Assembly: GCF_014645615.1 (NCBI RefSeq)
Contig: NZ_BMMB01000001.1
Span: 1-64,000 of the forward strand
Length of the DNA stretch: 64,000 nucleotides
Direction: 5' to 3'
Origin: Paenibacillus hunanensis
GTDB lineage: Bacteria > Bacillota > Bacilli > Paenibacillales > Paenibacillaceae
The notes beneath the pieces are model-generated. The model made no database searches. It was given only the letters and a program-made list of their open reading frames with translations, and was not told where the DNA came from. Numbering within the stretch: position 1 is the stretch's first letter; the number at the start of each line of letters is the position of its first letter. A program made the translations under genes and the position numbers. Positions 22,762 through 32,187 of the stretch are shown in pieces.

Positions 22762-25700
22762 GTGAATAAAGGGCTTGCACCTGATATGTCTTTACTGTTG
22801 CACGTATATCAGCACGCGCCCGGTGGAATTGCCATTTTTTCGCCGGAGGGAGCGTGTCAATACGTGAACCCGGCGTTTTGTCATTTGTTAGCGTATGAAG
22901 AGGAGCAATTGGGTGAGGTGCTAGAGCAGCAGCAGCTAATTAAGCTCTGGTCAGAGCATCGCAGCACGCAGGAGCTGGAGCATCGGATTGTACGTGGCGA
23001 TTATCGCCCGATCTGGTTAACACTCAAGCCTTCCTTTTATCCGGAGTCTTCGGCTGAGCCGCTTCAATATATTATCATCTATGCTAGCGAAACGAAGGAG
23101 CATCAGGAGGAAGACCTTCGTACACTGGTTACACGTAATTCAGCGAGTGTGGTTGCGCTGAGTACACCGGATGGATATCTTCAATATGTATCACCATCGA
23201 TCCAGCAAATGCTCGGCTATGAGCCGCAGGAGATTGTTCATACGCACTATAGCGATCTATGTGTAGGTGACAATCAAGATTATATGCCGATCTGGATGCA
23301 TGAGGGTCGGGGCAGTATTATTCGCCGTGTGCGTCACAAGAATGGAGAAGAGCGCTGGATTGAAGCGTTTATTCAGGAAATGCACGATGAGCATGGACAA
23401 TTGAAAAATATTATGAGCGTCATTCAGGACGTGACCAAGCGCAAATCGCAGGAGGATATCATTTCCCGTGCGCATCGGATGGCAGGCATTGGTGCATGGA
23501 ATTGGGATATGGTCAAAGGAGAAATCCATTTTTCACGCGATGTATTGCGTATTTTTGGTTATGCGATGAAGTCGATGGAACATACACCGGATTCGTATCT
23601 GGCTACGATTCATCCAGATGATCTGGATTATGTGTCAGAATGTATGCAGCGCTCGGTTGAGTTTGGCTATGATGGAGTGAACACGTATCGCATTATCGTT
23701 CCAGATGGAACCGAGAAGACGGTACAGACACACTGGGAAACGATCTGTGATCCAGATACAGGCAAGCCTGTGCAGATTATCGGCGTTGTGCAGGATATGA
23801 CACGTCAATATAGCGTAAGTGAGAAGCTGCGTCGTAGTGAGTATAATTATCGACTGATCACCGATAATTCACTCGATCTGATCTCACGTCATCAGGATGA
23901 TGCAGACTGCACCGTACTGTTCGCATCCCCGGCATGTAAAACATTGCTTGGCTATGAGCCGGATGAGCTGATCGGTCAGTCAAGCTTTACTCTGGCACAT
24001 CCTGAGGATCGGGATAAGTTAGAGCGTTATATTACGAATGTACGCTCAAGAGAACACAATCATCATGATACATTGATTTTCCGGTATCGCCATCGCAGCG
24101 GTCGTTATATCTGGCTGGAAACACTCAGCCGCTACACGTATAACGAATACGAGGGCAGATATACGTTTACCGCGGTATCACGCGATATTACCGAGCGTAA
24201 ATATTTGGAGACCGTGCTTCGAGATAGCGAATATCGGTATCGTTCTCTGTTCGAGCATAACCCGTCTGGCGTATGTGCGATTGATCTGGAAGGTCATTTC
24301 TTATCCGTAAATAGTAGTCTGGAGGAATTAACGGGCTATTCACGGCATGAGCTGATCGGAATGCAGGTATATCCATTTTTCATGGAAGAAGATTTGCCAA
24401 AGATTCGTCACCACGCTAGACTTGCCCGGCAGGGCGTGCCACAGATCTATGAGCTGAATGTACGGCGCCGGGATGGCTCTATATTCAGTGCAGATGTGAT
24501 CAATGTGCCGATCATGTCGGATACTGAGGTGATCGGGCTATATTGCATTGTGACAGAGACGACAGAGCTGAAGCGTTATATTCGCTTGATTGAGAAGTTG
24601 GGTAATGAACGCGCGCTTATTTTGAACTCGGTATCAGAGGGCATTTTCAGTGTAGACGAGGATGGTCGTGGTATTTTCATCAACCGTGCTGGAGCTGAGA
24701 TGCTAGGGCTGACAATGAAGCCTGCAATGCTGGATGGCAGCGAGGACAGTGAGCCGGGCTGGCAGCATGGCTTCTATAACTTTGATGAGCTGAATGAGCA
24801 ATCTGCAATTATTCAGGTGATTCGGCAGGCAACACCGCATCAGGAGGAAGAGACGGTCTTTTGGAAAAATGATGGCTCCAGCTTCCTCGCTGCCTATCGG
24901 GTGACACCGGTATACGAGCAGGGCGAACGACGCGGAACTGTTATCGTATTCCGTGATATTACGAATGAGAAGGAAGTGCTACGTGCGAAGGAGTCGGCAG
25001 AGCGTGCTGACCGTGCCAAATCGGAATTCATGTCGGTGATGAGTCACGAGCTCCGCACGCCCATGAATGGAATTATGGGCATGGCAGGGCTGCTTGCTGA
25101 AACGATGCTGGATGAGCAGCAGCGTAGCTATCTGGAGATTTTGCTAAGCAGCAGTGAGGCATTGCTGAATCTGTTGAATGAAATTCTAGACTTTAGCAAG
25201 GTGGAATCCGGCATGCTTGTGCTGGAGCCGAATACGTTCTCCATTGCTGATCTATTCGATCATATCGCCGAGCTGTTCTTGCTACGCGCTTCGGAAAAAG
25301 GCAATGCGTTGACCGTTGCCATTGAGCCAGATGTACCGGAGCTATTATATGGTGACGAGCTGCGGATTCGTCAGATTTTGACGCATCTGGTGGGTAATGC
25401 GGTCAAGTTTACCGATCAGGGGCAGATTCATATGACGGTTCGCTCGCTACTGCGTGAGGAAGGACAAGCGTCCAGCGGTGGAGATACCTGGCTGGAGTTC
25501 AATGTCTCAGATACAGGTATTGGGATTGCAGCCGAGCAGCAGCATCTTATCTTCCAGCCATTCTCACAATTGCATCCAGCGCTGAACCGCAAATATGGTG
25601 GCACCGGGCTCGGCTTATCGATCTGCAAAAAGCTGGTCGAGCTGATGGATGGCAGTATCGATGTGACCAGTGTCGTCAATGAAGGGTCAAGCTTCCGCTT

Positions 25701-25851
25701 TGTATTGAAGCTGGGCGCGGTATTGCAGACAAGTATGAATCCGCCTGCTACACGAGTAGACCTGACTCCGAATGCAGAGATTACCCGTCAGTGTGATCAG
25801 GCGCGCTTGTTGCCAGATAATGATTATTCCAAGGGTGATCCCCACTGCTGA
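22762..25851 (+). CDS. Orphan multi-PAS sensor histidine kinase
   Basis: A soluble 1029-residue kinase without membrane helices. I count six PAS/PAC units starting near residues 5, 117, 236, 359, 489 and 613, followed by a HisKA domain with the phosphorylatable H762 in MSHELRTPMNG and a HATPase domain (HLVGNAVKF, DTGIGIA, YGGTGLGLSICKKL). There is no receiver domain and no response regulator nearby, so its partner is encoded elsewhere; sporulation-type phosphorelay input is one possibility. GTG 22762 is preferred because GGGAGG lies 8 nt upstream; the earlier in-frame GTG at 22735 has no ribosome site. Confidence 0.93.
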   Translation: MNKGLAPDMSLLLHVYQHAPGGIAIFSPEGACQYVNPAFCHLLAYEEEQLGEVLEQQQLIKLWSEHRSTQELEHRIVRGDYRPIWLTLKPSFYPESSAEPLQYIIIYASETKEHQEEDLRTLVTRNSASVVALSTPDGYLQYVSPSIQQMLGYEPQEIVHTHYSDLCVGDNQDYMPIWMHEGRGSIIRRVRHKNGEERWIEAFIQEMHDEHGQLKNIMSVIQDVTKRKSQEDIISRAHRMAGIGAWNWDMVKGEIHFSRDVLRIFGYAMKSMEHTPDSYLATIHPDDLDYVSECMQRSVEFGYDGVNTYRIIVPDGTEKTVQTHWETICDPDTGKPVQIIGVVQDMTRQYSVSEKLRRSEYNYRLITDNSLDLISRHQDDADCTVLFASPACKTLLGYEPDELIGQSSFTLAHPEDRDKLERYITNVRSREHNHHDTLIFRYRHRSGRYIWLETLSRYTYNEYEGRYTFTAVSRDITERKYLETVLRDSEYRYRSLFEHNPSGVCAIDLEGHFLSVNSSLEELTGYSRHELIGMQVYPFFMEEDLPKIRHHARLARQGVPQIYELNVRRRDGSIFSADVINVPIMSDTEVIGLYCIVTETTELKRYIRLIEKLGNERALILNSVSEGIFSVDEDGRGIFINRAGAEMLGLTMKPAMLDGSEDSEPGWQHGFYNFDELNEQSAIIQVIRQATPHQEEETVFWKNDGSSFLAAYRVTPVYEQGERRGTVIVFRDITNEKEVLRAKESAERADRAKSEFMSVMSHELRTPMNGIMGMAGLLAETMLDEQQRSYLEILLSSSEALLNLLNEILDFSKVESGMLVLEPNTFSIADLFDHIAELFLLRASEKGNALTVAIEPDVPELLYGDELRIRQILTHLVGNAVKFTDQGQIHMTVRSLLREEGQASSGGDTWLEFNVSDTGIGIAAEQQHLIFQPFSQLHPALNRKYGGTGLGLSICKKLVELMDGSIDVTSVVNEGSSFRFVLKLGAVLQTSMNPPATRVDLTPNAEITRQCDQARLLPDNDYSKGDPHC

Positions 25852-26309
25852 TTCGCAGTACAGATCAGGGATTAGATAATTATAGGCTGATTCTATAGTG
25901 TGAATGAGGAGTCATGCGATGGAACCGATCATATAGATCAGGTTGAACAAGTAGAGTAAGCATTTAAAATAAGATAGAGCAACTATCTGCTATGACGTAA
26001 TGGATAAGCGTATATACGATATAACATGATAGGTAAAAAGCCTTTCCCCATAATGAGGAAAGGATTTTTACGTTCGATTTTTCAGCTCATAGGCTCGTTG
26101 TTTTCTTACGTTTCCAGAGTCGCAACGGATTAGACGTATGAGCTAGCTTATTTTCAAGCGGTTCCAAGTGGCATTCCAACTGCTATTCCAATTCATGTTC
26201 CATCTCGAAGACCATTCTACAACAATCTCTACGATAAACGTGCTTATACAAAGTCTATTCATCATCAGCTTATGAGTAGGTGCTTGTGAGAAGATGCTTG
26301 GTATATCGC
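25852..26309. other. Convergent intergenic region
   Basis: It contains the terminator at 26036-26070. The remaining sequence (26071-26309) shows no gene or structure I can support. Confidence 0.5.
26036..26070. terminator. Intrinsic terminator downstream of the PAS kinase
   Basis: AAAAAGCCTTTCC pairs with GGAAAGGATTTTT around CCATAATGA. A-run and T-run flank the stem, so it could act for both convergent genes. Confidence 0.75.
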
Positions 26310-26789
26310 TTAACTCAGCGGATCGAGCTGCACCATCGATTGCTTACCACTGACCTGAATGCCGGTAGCTGGACGCCCTTCAGCTTTCAGATCACGAACC
26401 AGATCCTCTAGCAGCTTACGAGCAGCGGCTGATTCTTTATTGTTACCTGTTTTGACGACGAGCATAACGGGATGACCGGATTGGAGCAGACGGCGCGCTT
26501 GCTGCTGCTTAGTTTCATAATCATGATCCTCAATCGATGCGGTCAATCGGATTTCCTTGAGCTTGGCTGGACGCTCGCGTTTGGCTTCCTGCTGCTGCTT
26601 CTGACGTGCTGCGCCTGCGCCGATCAGCTGACATGGGGGCGGGCTACTCAGTAGCGAGGTGCAGACCAGATCGACCTTGAGCTGTTTGGCAAGCTTGAGT
26701 GCTTCCGCAGTTGGCATAATGCCCAGATCCTCGCCATTGATCCCGGTGACATGCACCTCAGATGCTTTGATTTTTTCGTTTTTAATCAT
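26310..26789 (-). CDS. Divergent translation initiation factor IF-3 paralogue
   Basis: The 159-residue protein shows the IF-3 order: KNEKIKASEVHVTGINGEDLGIMPTAEAL (N domain), a Lys/Arg/Gln-rich linker, then KEIRLTASIEDHDYETKQQQARRLLQSGHPVMLVVK (C domain). It deviates from normal InfC: VDLVCTSLLSSPPPCQLIG replaces the usual DLVEVAP...PPVCRIMD, and the conserved RFRGRE segment is replaced by KTGNNKESAA. It begins with ATG behind GGAGG rather than the ATT of canonical infC, and rpmI/rplT do not follow. It is probably a second, specialised IF-3-like protein beside the housekeeping copy elsewhere; its role is unknown. Confidence 0.85.
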   Translation of the reverse strand: MIKNEKIKASEVHVTGINGEDLGIMPTAEALKLAKQLKVDLVCTSLLSSPPPCQLIGAGAARQKQQQEAKRERPAKLKEIRLTASIEDHDYETKQQQARRLLQSGHPVMLVVKTGNNKESAAARKLLEDLVRDLKAEGRPATGIQVSGKQSMVQLDPLS

Positions 26790-26960
26790 ATTTAGCTATC
26801 CTCCAGCAAAATGCGATAATTTTCTACCTTATAGCAAAGTGCTTCTATTGTAACATAGCGCCTGAAAAACGGCTGATTATAGGTATTTGTTCATTTTACA
26901 AACCGCATATAAACTGGGATAATGAAGGCGAAGTCCGATACAGAAAGGGGAACACTATCA

Positions 26961-28442
26961 ATGAAAAGGAAATTGTGGATCACACTTCCGCTTGTTTTAC
27001 TGCTTATTGTATTATCCGGTTGTCAGGCAGTAGGCAATCTGGATGTGAAAAATGCATTGATTCGCAATCTGGAGGTACAGTCGCTGGAGTCGAACCAGAC
27101 GCTCAGCATGACACTGACACCTTCGGAATCAGCAAGTGTAGAGGATCGTATGATTGCTACGATGCTGAACTCTAGCAAGCTGGTGATCGATAGCGCTAAA
27201 ATGCAGAGCGCGAACGAGCTGTCACTGATCGGAGCTGTAGAATACAGCGGTCAGCGTCTTCCATTCCATGTATACATGAACCAGGGCGGTATTACGATCG
27301 ATCTGGAAGGAGCAAAACAGCCGATTTACATATCTTATGAAGCTTACGGAGAGGCTGTAGGGCTGGATTCCGGCTTCAATCTGCAAGTATTACAAGGACA
27401 ACAAAAGGAATTTGCCAAAGCCGTCGCTTCGTTCCTGTTCACGCATTTGCCAAATGCAGCGAATATCTCTGCTGATACGGTGAGCACAGCGGTATATGGC
27501 GGCGAGACCATGGATATGACTCGTCTGCATATCGAGCTGGACGGACAGGAAATGCTGCAACTGGTCAAGCCATTCCTGACTAGCATCGCTGCGGATGAGC
27601 AAGGGATGAAGGAATTGCTGGGTGCATTTTATGATTATTACGCACCTCTGTTTATCGGTACATCTGACGAAGATTTAGAAGGAGTTCTAGGTAGTCGTGA
27701 TCAATTCGTTAGCGAAGGCTACAAATCGATCAGCGAAGCGCTGACAGAGCTGCTTCAGGAATACGATCAACAGATCGAATCCTTAAAAGCTGACGATTCC
27801 TTCAATACCGTCTTCGGTCCAGAGACACGCGTTGTAGCCGATACGTATTTTGACAAGGATATGTATGCACGTAAGCAGATGATGGATGTAACGGTTGCAT
27901 TGCCAAAAGAAGCTCCATATTCCTCGTTCAATCTTCATTCCGAAAGTGAAGCGTGGAATGTGAACGGTAATGTGCTTGCAGATCCGGTAGATGTGAGCGG
28001 TGGTACATTGAACGTGACGGACAGCACGACACCAGGCACAGTGCTGCGTAACTTTGAATCCAATTCTCCGGTGTATCAGCTGATGAAAATGTCAGGTGTC
28101 ACGCAAAAAAACGTCTATGTAGGAGAGTACTCGGATTACAATACGATCACTCGCAACAAAATGACGTATATTGCGGTGAAGGATCTGGCAAGCGCACTGG
28201 ATGCAAAAATGGAATGGAACGCGTCCAGCAAGCAAATTCGTCTGACTGACGATATTACTGGAGCGGTGATTGAATTGAAGCTCAACTCCAAAAAAGCAAC
28301 AGTGGACGGTGCAGCACGTATGCTACCGGCGAATGTGATTCAGGTTAAAGGTACGACCTATGTCCCACTTCGTGCTGGAGCCGGCTTGCTCGGTGCTACT
28401 GTCGATGCGACCTATGGCGATCTGACAATCGAACGTAAATAA
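26961..28442 (+). CDS. Lipoprotein with C-terminal copper amine oxidase N-like (stalk) domain
   Basis: The sequence MKRKLWITLPLVLLLIVLSGC is a lipoprotein signal with lipobox LSGC. The middle ~330 residues have no family I recognise. The last ~110 residues (YIAVKDLASALDAKMEWNAS, IELKLNSKKATVDG, TTYVPLRAGAGLLGA) match the Cu_amine_oxidN1 stalk domain that is common in Paenibacillus surface proteins and probably binds cell-wall or matrix components. ATG 26961 follows AAAGGGG at 10 nt; an upstream in-frame ATG at 26922 would spoil the signal peptide. It is likely a membrane-anchored outer-face protein. Confidence 0.88.
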   Translation: MKRKLWITLPLVLLLIVLSGCQAVGNLDVKNALIRNLEVQSLESNQTLSMTLTPSESASVEDRMIATMLNSSKLVIDSAKMQSANELSLIGAVEYSGQRLPFHVYMNQGGITIDLEGAKQPIYISYEAYGEAVGLDSGFNLQVLQGQQKEFAKAVASFLFTHLPNAANISADTVSTAVYGGETMDMTRLHIELDGQEMLQLVKPFLTSIAADEQGMKELLGAFYDYYAPLFIGTSDEDLEGVLGSRDQFVSEGYKSISEALTELLQEYDQQIESLKADDSFNTVFGPETRVVADTYFDKDMYARKQMMDVTVALPKEAPYSSFNLHSESEAWNVNGNVLADPVDVSGGTLNVTDSTTPGTVLRNFESNSPVYQLMKMSGVTQKNVYVGEYSDYNTITRNKMTYIAVKDLASALDAKMEWNASSKQIRLTDDITGAVIELKLNSKKATVDGAARMLPANVIQVKGTTYVPLRAGAGLLGATVDATYGDLTIERK

Positions 28443-28488
28443 TTTCGGTTGTACACTTCGTAGTTGCGAAATCGAATATAATAATAGC

Positions 28489-28530
28489 GAAAAGGACGAT
28501 TTCATTTGCTGAAATCGTCCTTTTTTGTGC
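28489..28530 (+). terminator. Intrinsic terminator after the lipoprotein gene
   Basis: AAAAGGACGATTTCA pairs with TGAAATCGTCCTTTT around TTTGC, followed by TTTTTTG. Confidence 0.9.
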
Positions 28531-28761
28531 TGATTTTCTTACGCAGACGTGAAATGACACTCCAGCAGAATCGTTTACCACGTCAAAATTGCTCGAAACT
28601 CGCGATTAGCAATCCTCGATCTGCTTTGTAAAAGAGATGTATTATCCTAAAAACCAGAGATTTAGGGAGCAATTGGACAAAAAGAATAAATAAGCAATTC
28701 GAATCATTTCAAGATGGCACATAGTGGCTAAAATGTATCCATACATAGAAGTGATCTGACT

Positions 28762-28832
28762 TGCCCGGGGTTCTGGTGAATCGTCATCGGAGTGCCGGGT
28801 AGACTCATTTGAAGCTACAGTCTAGCCTTTTT
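28762..28832 (+). ncRNA. Possible structured leader element with terminator-like end
   Basis: A first hairpin (CCCGG 28764-28768 / CCGGG 28795-28799) is immediately followed by a second (TAGACT 28800-28805 / AGTCTA 28819-28824) and a T-run. It lies about 155 bp upstream of the secreted discoidin-like protein. I do not recognise it as a known riboswitch class; it could also be an end of an old mobile element. Confidence 0.3.
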
Positions 28833-28986
28833 AAAAAATAAAAAAATTGCTTAATAACTATGTAATAAAATGAGTCAATTAGGATATTAATGGTTATTAA
28901 ACGCTCATGGAAAATTTAATCCAGTTTAACCATTTCCGAAACGATACTTCGGATGTTCGATTGAATATAAAGGAGAGATTAGCTAA

Positions 28987-29955
28987 ATGAAATTATGGGG
29001 TAAGCAAAAGGGATTATGGATCGCAGGGATTTTACTGGCAAGCACATGCTATCAGGCAGGAACGGCAGCGGCAGCGCTCTCGTACAGCGATGATGTCGTT
29101 CCACAATTAAGCTCAGACACAGGCAGTAACGGCGCAGCGACTGCAAGTACGGAGGAAACGGGATATGAGGCATGGCGTGCATTTGATAATAGCGCAGCAT
29201 CCGACAGCTACTGGCGAGCAGCCGCCGATGGATCACTGGCACAGATTGGCTACGAATTCAACGACAAAAAAGTAATTACACAGTATACCGTGCAGGCAGA
29301 TACATACGATGCGGCAAGTGCGCCGCAGGATTGGGTATTTGCAGGTAAGCTTGGCAACAGATGGCTAGCGATTGATGAGCAGTCTGCACAGACGGATTGG
29401 CAGCCGGGTGAGCGAAGAACATTTGATGTGGATAACGATGCGGCTTATAGTGGGTACGCCTTATTTATTTCTAGCAATAATGGCGGGGATTGGATAGCGG
29501 TTAATGATCTGGAGCTCAAGCAGTATCAGAACAACTATAATCTGGTGCCAGCAGGTACAGCTAGCGGAACGGCAACCGCTTCGGAAAATGCGGATACCGC
29601 ATGGAAGGCATTTGACCATTCTGTAGCCGCAGATAGCTACTGGACATCCGATGCACAGAGCTATGTGGATGTATCGCTGTCGTATACATTTGACCAGCCG
29701 ACTGCAATTAAAGGATATTCGATCACAGCAGCAAGTCCGCAGACTGCTCCCGTATCATGGGTGCTGGTCGGCTCCAATGATGGCGAAGAGTGGAGTCAGG
29801 TTGTTCATGAGGTACCATCCTCTATTCATTGGGATTCCGGCGTGACGAAGACGTATGCGGTCGATAACGATATAGCCTACAAAACGTATAAGCTGATCAT
29901 CAGTCGTAATAGCGGCCCAGCACAGATTAGTATTAGTGAGCTGGAGTTGTACTAA
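28987..29955 (+). CDS. Secreted protein with two discoidin (F5/8 type C)-like domains
   Basis: A Sec signal peptide (GLWIAGILLASTCYQAGTAAAA) is followed by two tandem ~140-residue repeats, each with ATASxxxxxxxAWxAFDxSxxxDSYW, a central IxxYxV/I segment, APxxWVxxG, and (K/R)TFDVDNDxAYxxYxLxIS. The domains align with each other, and the pattern fits F5/8-type-C/discoidin carbohydrate-binding beta sandwiches. No catalytic domain or cell-wall anchor is present, so it is probably a free extracellular lectin-like protein. A GGAGAG site lies upstream. Confidence 0.85.
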   Translation: MKLWGKQKGLWIAGILLASTCYQAGTAAAALSYSDDVVPQLSSDTGSNGAATASTEETGYEAWRAFDNSAASDSYWRAAADGSLAQIGYEFNDKKVITQYTVQADTYDAASAPQDWVFAGKLGNRWLAIDEQSAQTDWQPGERRTFDVDNDAAYSGYALFISSNNGGDWIAVNDLELKQYQNNYNLVPAGTASGTATASENADTAWKAFDHSVAADSYWTSDAQSYVDVSLSYTFDQPTAIKGYSITAASPQTAPVSWVLVGSNDGEEWSQVVHEVPSSIHWDSGVTKTYAVDNDIAYKTYKLIISRNSGPAQISISELELY

Positions 29956-30087
29956 GCGCTAGAGAAGAGTAGCATGGAGATCAGGCTAGACGACATGTGA
30001 AAAAATAGCGTTAATCGGCTTTTGCTGTAATTAGCTGTAAGCGGTAATACGTATGAATGAGAACATGAGCATGAATGAGAAACGAAA

Positions 30088-30122
30088 GGGAACTGTTCAT
30101 CGAGACAGTTCTCTTTTTTTAT
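30088..30122 (+). terminator. Intrinsic terminator after the discoidin-like protein gene
   Basis: GAACTGT pairs with ACAGTTC and is followed by TCTTTTTTT. Confidence 0.85.
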
Positions 30123-30229
30123 GTGTCGCCGTATTACTGTAGTTGCCTGCTCTATTGTCATGGATAGGTGGAATGTGAGAACATAGTAAGGCATAACGAT
30201 CAGCACATAGCGACAGGAGGACATAGAGA

Positions 30230-31210
30230 ATGAGCAAAGTGATGCCACTTGTAAAGCGTGGGGTAAAAGCAAGCCGTCTGGCACTCGGATGTATGCCGTT
30301 TGGAGGAAGCTGGGATCAACAGCCATTTACCGACGAGCATGTGAAGGAAGCGGAGGCTGCCGTAGACGCTGCCCTGGAGATCGGAATTACGATGTTTGAC
30401 CATGCGGATATTTATACACGTGGGAAGGCAGAGCAAGTATTCGGACGTATTTTGCAGGCAAGACCGGAGTTACGTGAGCAGATCGTGATCCAGTCCAAAT
30501 GCGGCATTCAGTTGCAGGATGATACATGGCCGGGTCGCTTTAATTTTTCGCGTGAGCATATTATTCGCTCGGTCGATGGAAGTCTGGAGCGTCTTGGAAT
30601 CGACTATCTGGATGTACTGCTGCTACACCGTCCAGATCCACTTGTTGAACCGGATGAAGTAGCAGAGGCTCTTGCTCAGTTAAAGGCAGCAGGTAAAATT
30701 CGCTATGTGGGCGTGTCCAATATGAGTGCGCCGCAGATTCAATTTTTACAGCAGGCGATTCCAGATTCCTTTGCCGTAAATCAGCTGGAAATGAGTCTGG
30801 GCCATCTGCATTTTGTTGATCAAGATATCCATGTGAACCAAAATGCAGGCACAAGCGTGAACTTTGGCTCCGGACTGATGGAATATTGCCGTAGTCAGGA
30901 TATCCAGCTGCAAGCATGGGGGCCGCTGGCACAGGGCAAATTCTCCGGTCGCGATGTGAAGAAGGAACCGGAACATATCCGCAAGACCGCAGCACTGGTA
31001 CAGCGTATGGCTGACGAAAAAGAAACAACTGCCGAAGCGATCGTACTCGGCTGGCTGATGCGCCATCCAGCAATGATTCAACCGATCGTAGGTACAACCA
31101 ATCCGAAGCGTATCGGGGCATGTCAGGATGCAGAGCGTCAAGCCGAGCAAATGACGCGCGATGAATGGTACTTGCTCTACACGAGCGCACGCGGGCAAAT
31201 GGTGCCTTAA
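30230..31210 (+). CDS. Aldo/keto reductase (YdhF-like)
   Basis: A 326-residue aldo/keto reductase with catalytic Asp and Tyr in MFDHADIYTRGKAE, Lys in VIQSKCGI and His in LLLHRPDPL, and the NADPH-site PIVGTTNPKRI near the C-terminus. It resembles E. coli YdhF-type enzymes and is only distantly similar to the two other aldo/keto reductases in this window. It is monocistronic, with its own AGGAGGAC ribosome site and a terminator. The physiological substrate is unknown. Confidence 0.9.
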   Translation: MSKVMPLVKRGVKASRLALGCMPFGGSWDQQPFTDEHVKEAEAAVDAALEIGITMFDHADIYTRGKAEQVFGRILQARPELREQIVIQSKCGIQLQDDTWPGRFNFSREHIIRSVDGSLERLGIDYLDVLLLHRPDPLVEPDEVAEALAQLKAAGKIRYVGVSNMSAPQIQFLQQAIPDSFAVNQLEMSLGHLHFVDQDIHVNQNAGTSVNFGSGLMEYCRSQDIQLQAWGPLAQGKFSGRDVKKEPEHIRKTAALVQRMADEKETTAEAIVLGWLMRHPAMIQPIVGTTNPKRIGACQDAERQAEQMTRDEWYLLYTSARGQMVP

Positions 31211-31228
31211 CCATACAAGCATGACAGA

Positions 31229-31278
31229 AAGAGCCAGATGATACAGCATCCGATCAGGAGCTGTGCAGTCTGGCTCTT
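31229..31278 (+). terminator. Hairpin terminator after the YdhF-like reductase
   Basis: AAGAGCCAGA pairs with TCTGGCTCTT, with an inner ACAGC/GCTGT pairing. The T-run after it is weak. Confidence 0.65.
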
Positions 31279-31831
31279 CATTATAGATGGACGGTGGATG
31301 ATAGATAGATAGATAGACGGTGGGATGATAGACGGATGAGTTTGCATGGAACGATCAAGCCCTAGCTTCCGCACAGCCATTCCCGTTCCAAATGAAGCTA
31401 TGAGAATAAAGAACGAACAGGACGTTTGACCGTATATCGATCCAGCGCAAAAACGTAAATGTAACCTTTTCCAAGACGTTAATGCACGATTCATATTCAC
31501 TTTGTGTATATCCACTTATCCACGAAAAGCATAAAAAAATCGCTCCATTACAGTCATTAATCGTTTAGCATACATACAACACAAAAATAATTTTAAGAGA
31601 ACATATATTCTGTTTATGGTATAAATATCTTATTAAATGACAATGATGAACATTTTGTAACCAAATTGTAATAATTTTAATCGTTTTCTTTTTAGTTAAC
31701 TTACAAAGTCAGTTTTGAATATTATGGTCATTTACTTGTTTGATCAATCATTCTTCAAAAGCCAGTCATAGCAGGGGTTTATGCAAGGCATACACTTATA
31801 GCGACATAAAATAAAGATAAGAATCCTTGTT

Positions 31832-31860
31832 AACCCTTACCGCGCAAGGGTTTTGTTCCT
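31832..31860 (+). terminator. Free-standing terminator upstream of the lasso cluster
   Basis: AACCCTT pairs with AAGGGTT and is followed by TTGTTCCTTTT. No gene ends nearby, so it may end a short untranslated transcript or act as an attenuator. A TTAACT...TATTAT pair about 110 bp upstream (31696-31725) is a weak promoter candidate. Confidence 0.55.
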
Positions 31861-31926
31861 TTTAAAAAAAATCGCCAGAATCGTATAAAATGGAAAAATT
31901 ATCATGTAAATTATTCGTTTAGAGTA

Positions 31927-31932
31927 TATAAT
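31927..31932 (+). promoter_or_regulatory. -10 box of the probable lasso cluster promoter
   Basis: A perfect TATAAT in GAGTATATAATAGC lies 255 bp upstream of the first cluster ORF and after the preceding terminator. No good -35 is visible at 16-18 nt, which suggests activator dependence or another site. Confidence 0.35.
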
Positions 31933-32187
31933 AGCTTCAACAGCTAAGAAGTTATTCAAAACGAATAACATTTGGGTAAAGGTAACAGAGTGGGAAGGCT
32001 AGCATTTGGTTCATTGATTAAACTGTTTCTCTACTTATGCTCAGGATGAGCATGTGAATGGGACAGCAGTAAGGACTAGCTGCTTCATCCCACCAAATGA
32101 CGTATACTCGCAAACGCGTAGTTCCACATTTGTATATGCTTGGCCGATGCTTCACGCTTCGGCACCACTCGATCTACTGGAGGTGCA

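Larger units (their letters stand above)
28443..28986. other. Intergenic region with terminator and a possible structured RNA
   Basis: No gene is seen in these 540 bp. It holds the terminator at 28489-28530 and the two-hairpin element at 28762-28832. Confidence 0.5.
31211..32187. other. Long AT-rich region upstream of the lasso peptide cluster
   Basis: Nearly 1 kb without a supported gene. It holds the reductase terminator, a short GATA microsatellite (about 31299-31316), a free-standing hairpin terminator at 31832-31860 and the likely cluster promoter near 31927. The stretch 31500-31720 is very AT-rich. Confidence 0.55.

Noticed and set aside
31201..31515. Minus-strand open frame of about 100 codons downstream of the YdhF-like reductase
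   Set aside because: It runs through the reductase terminator hairpin and a microsatellite and has no ribosome site.
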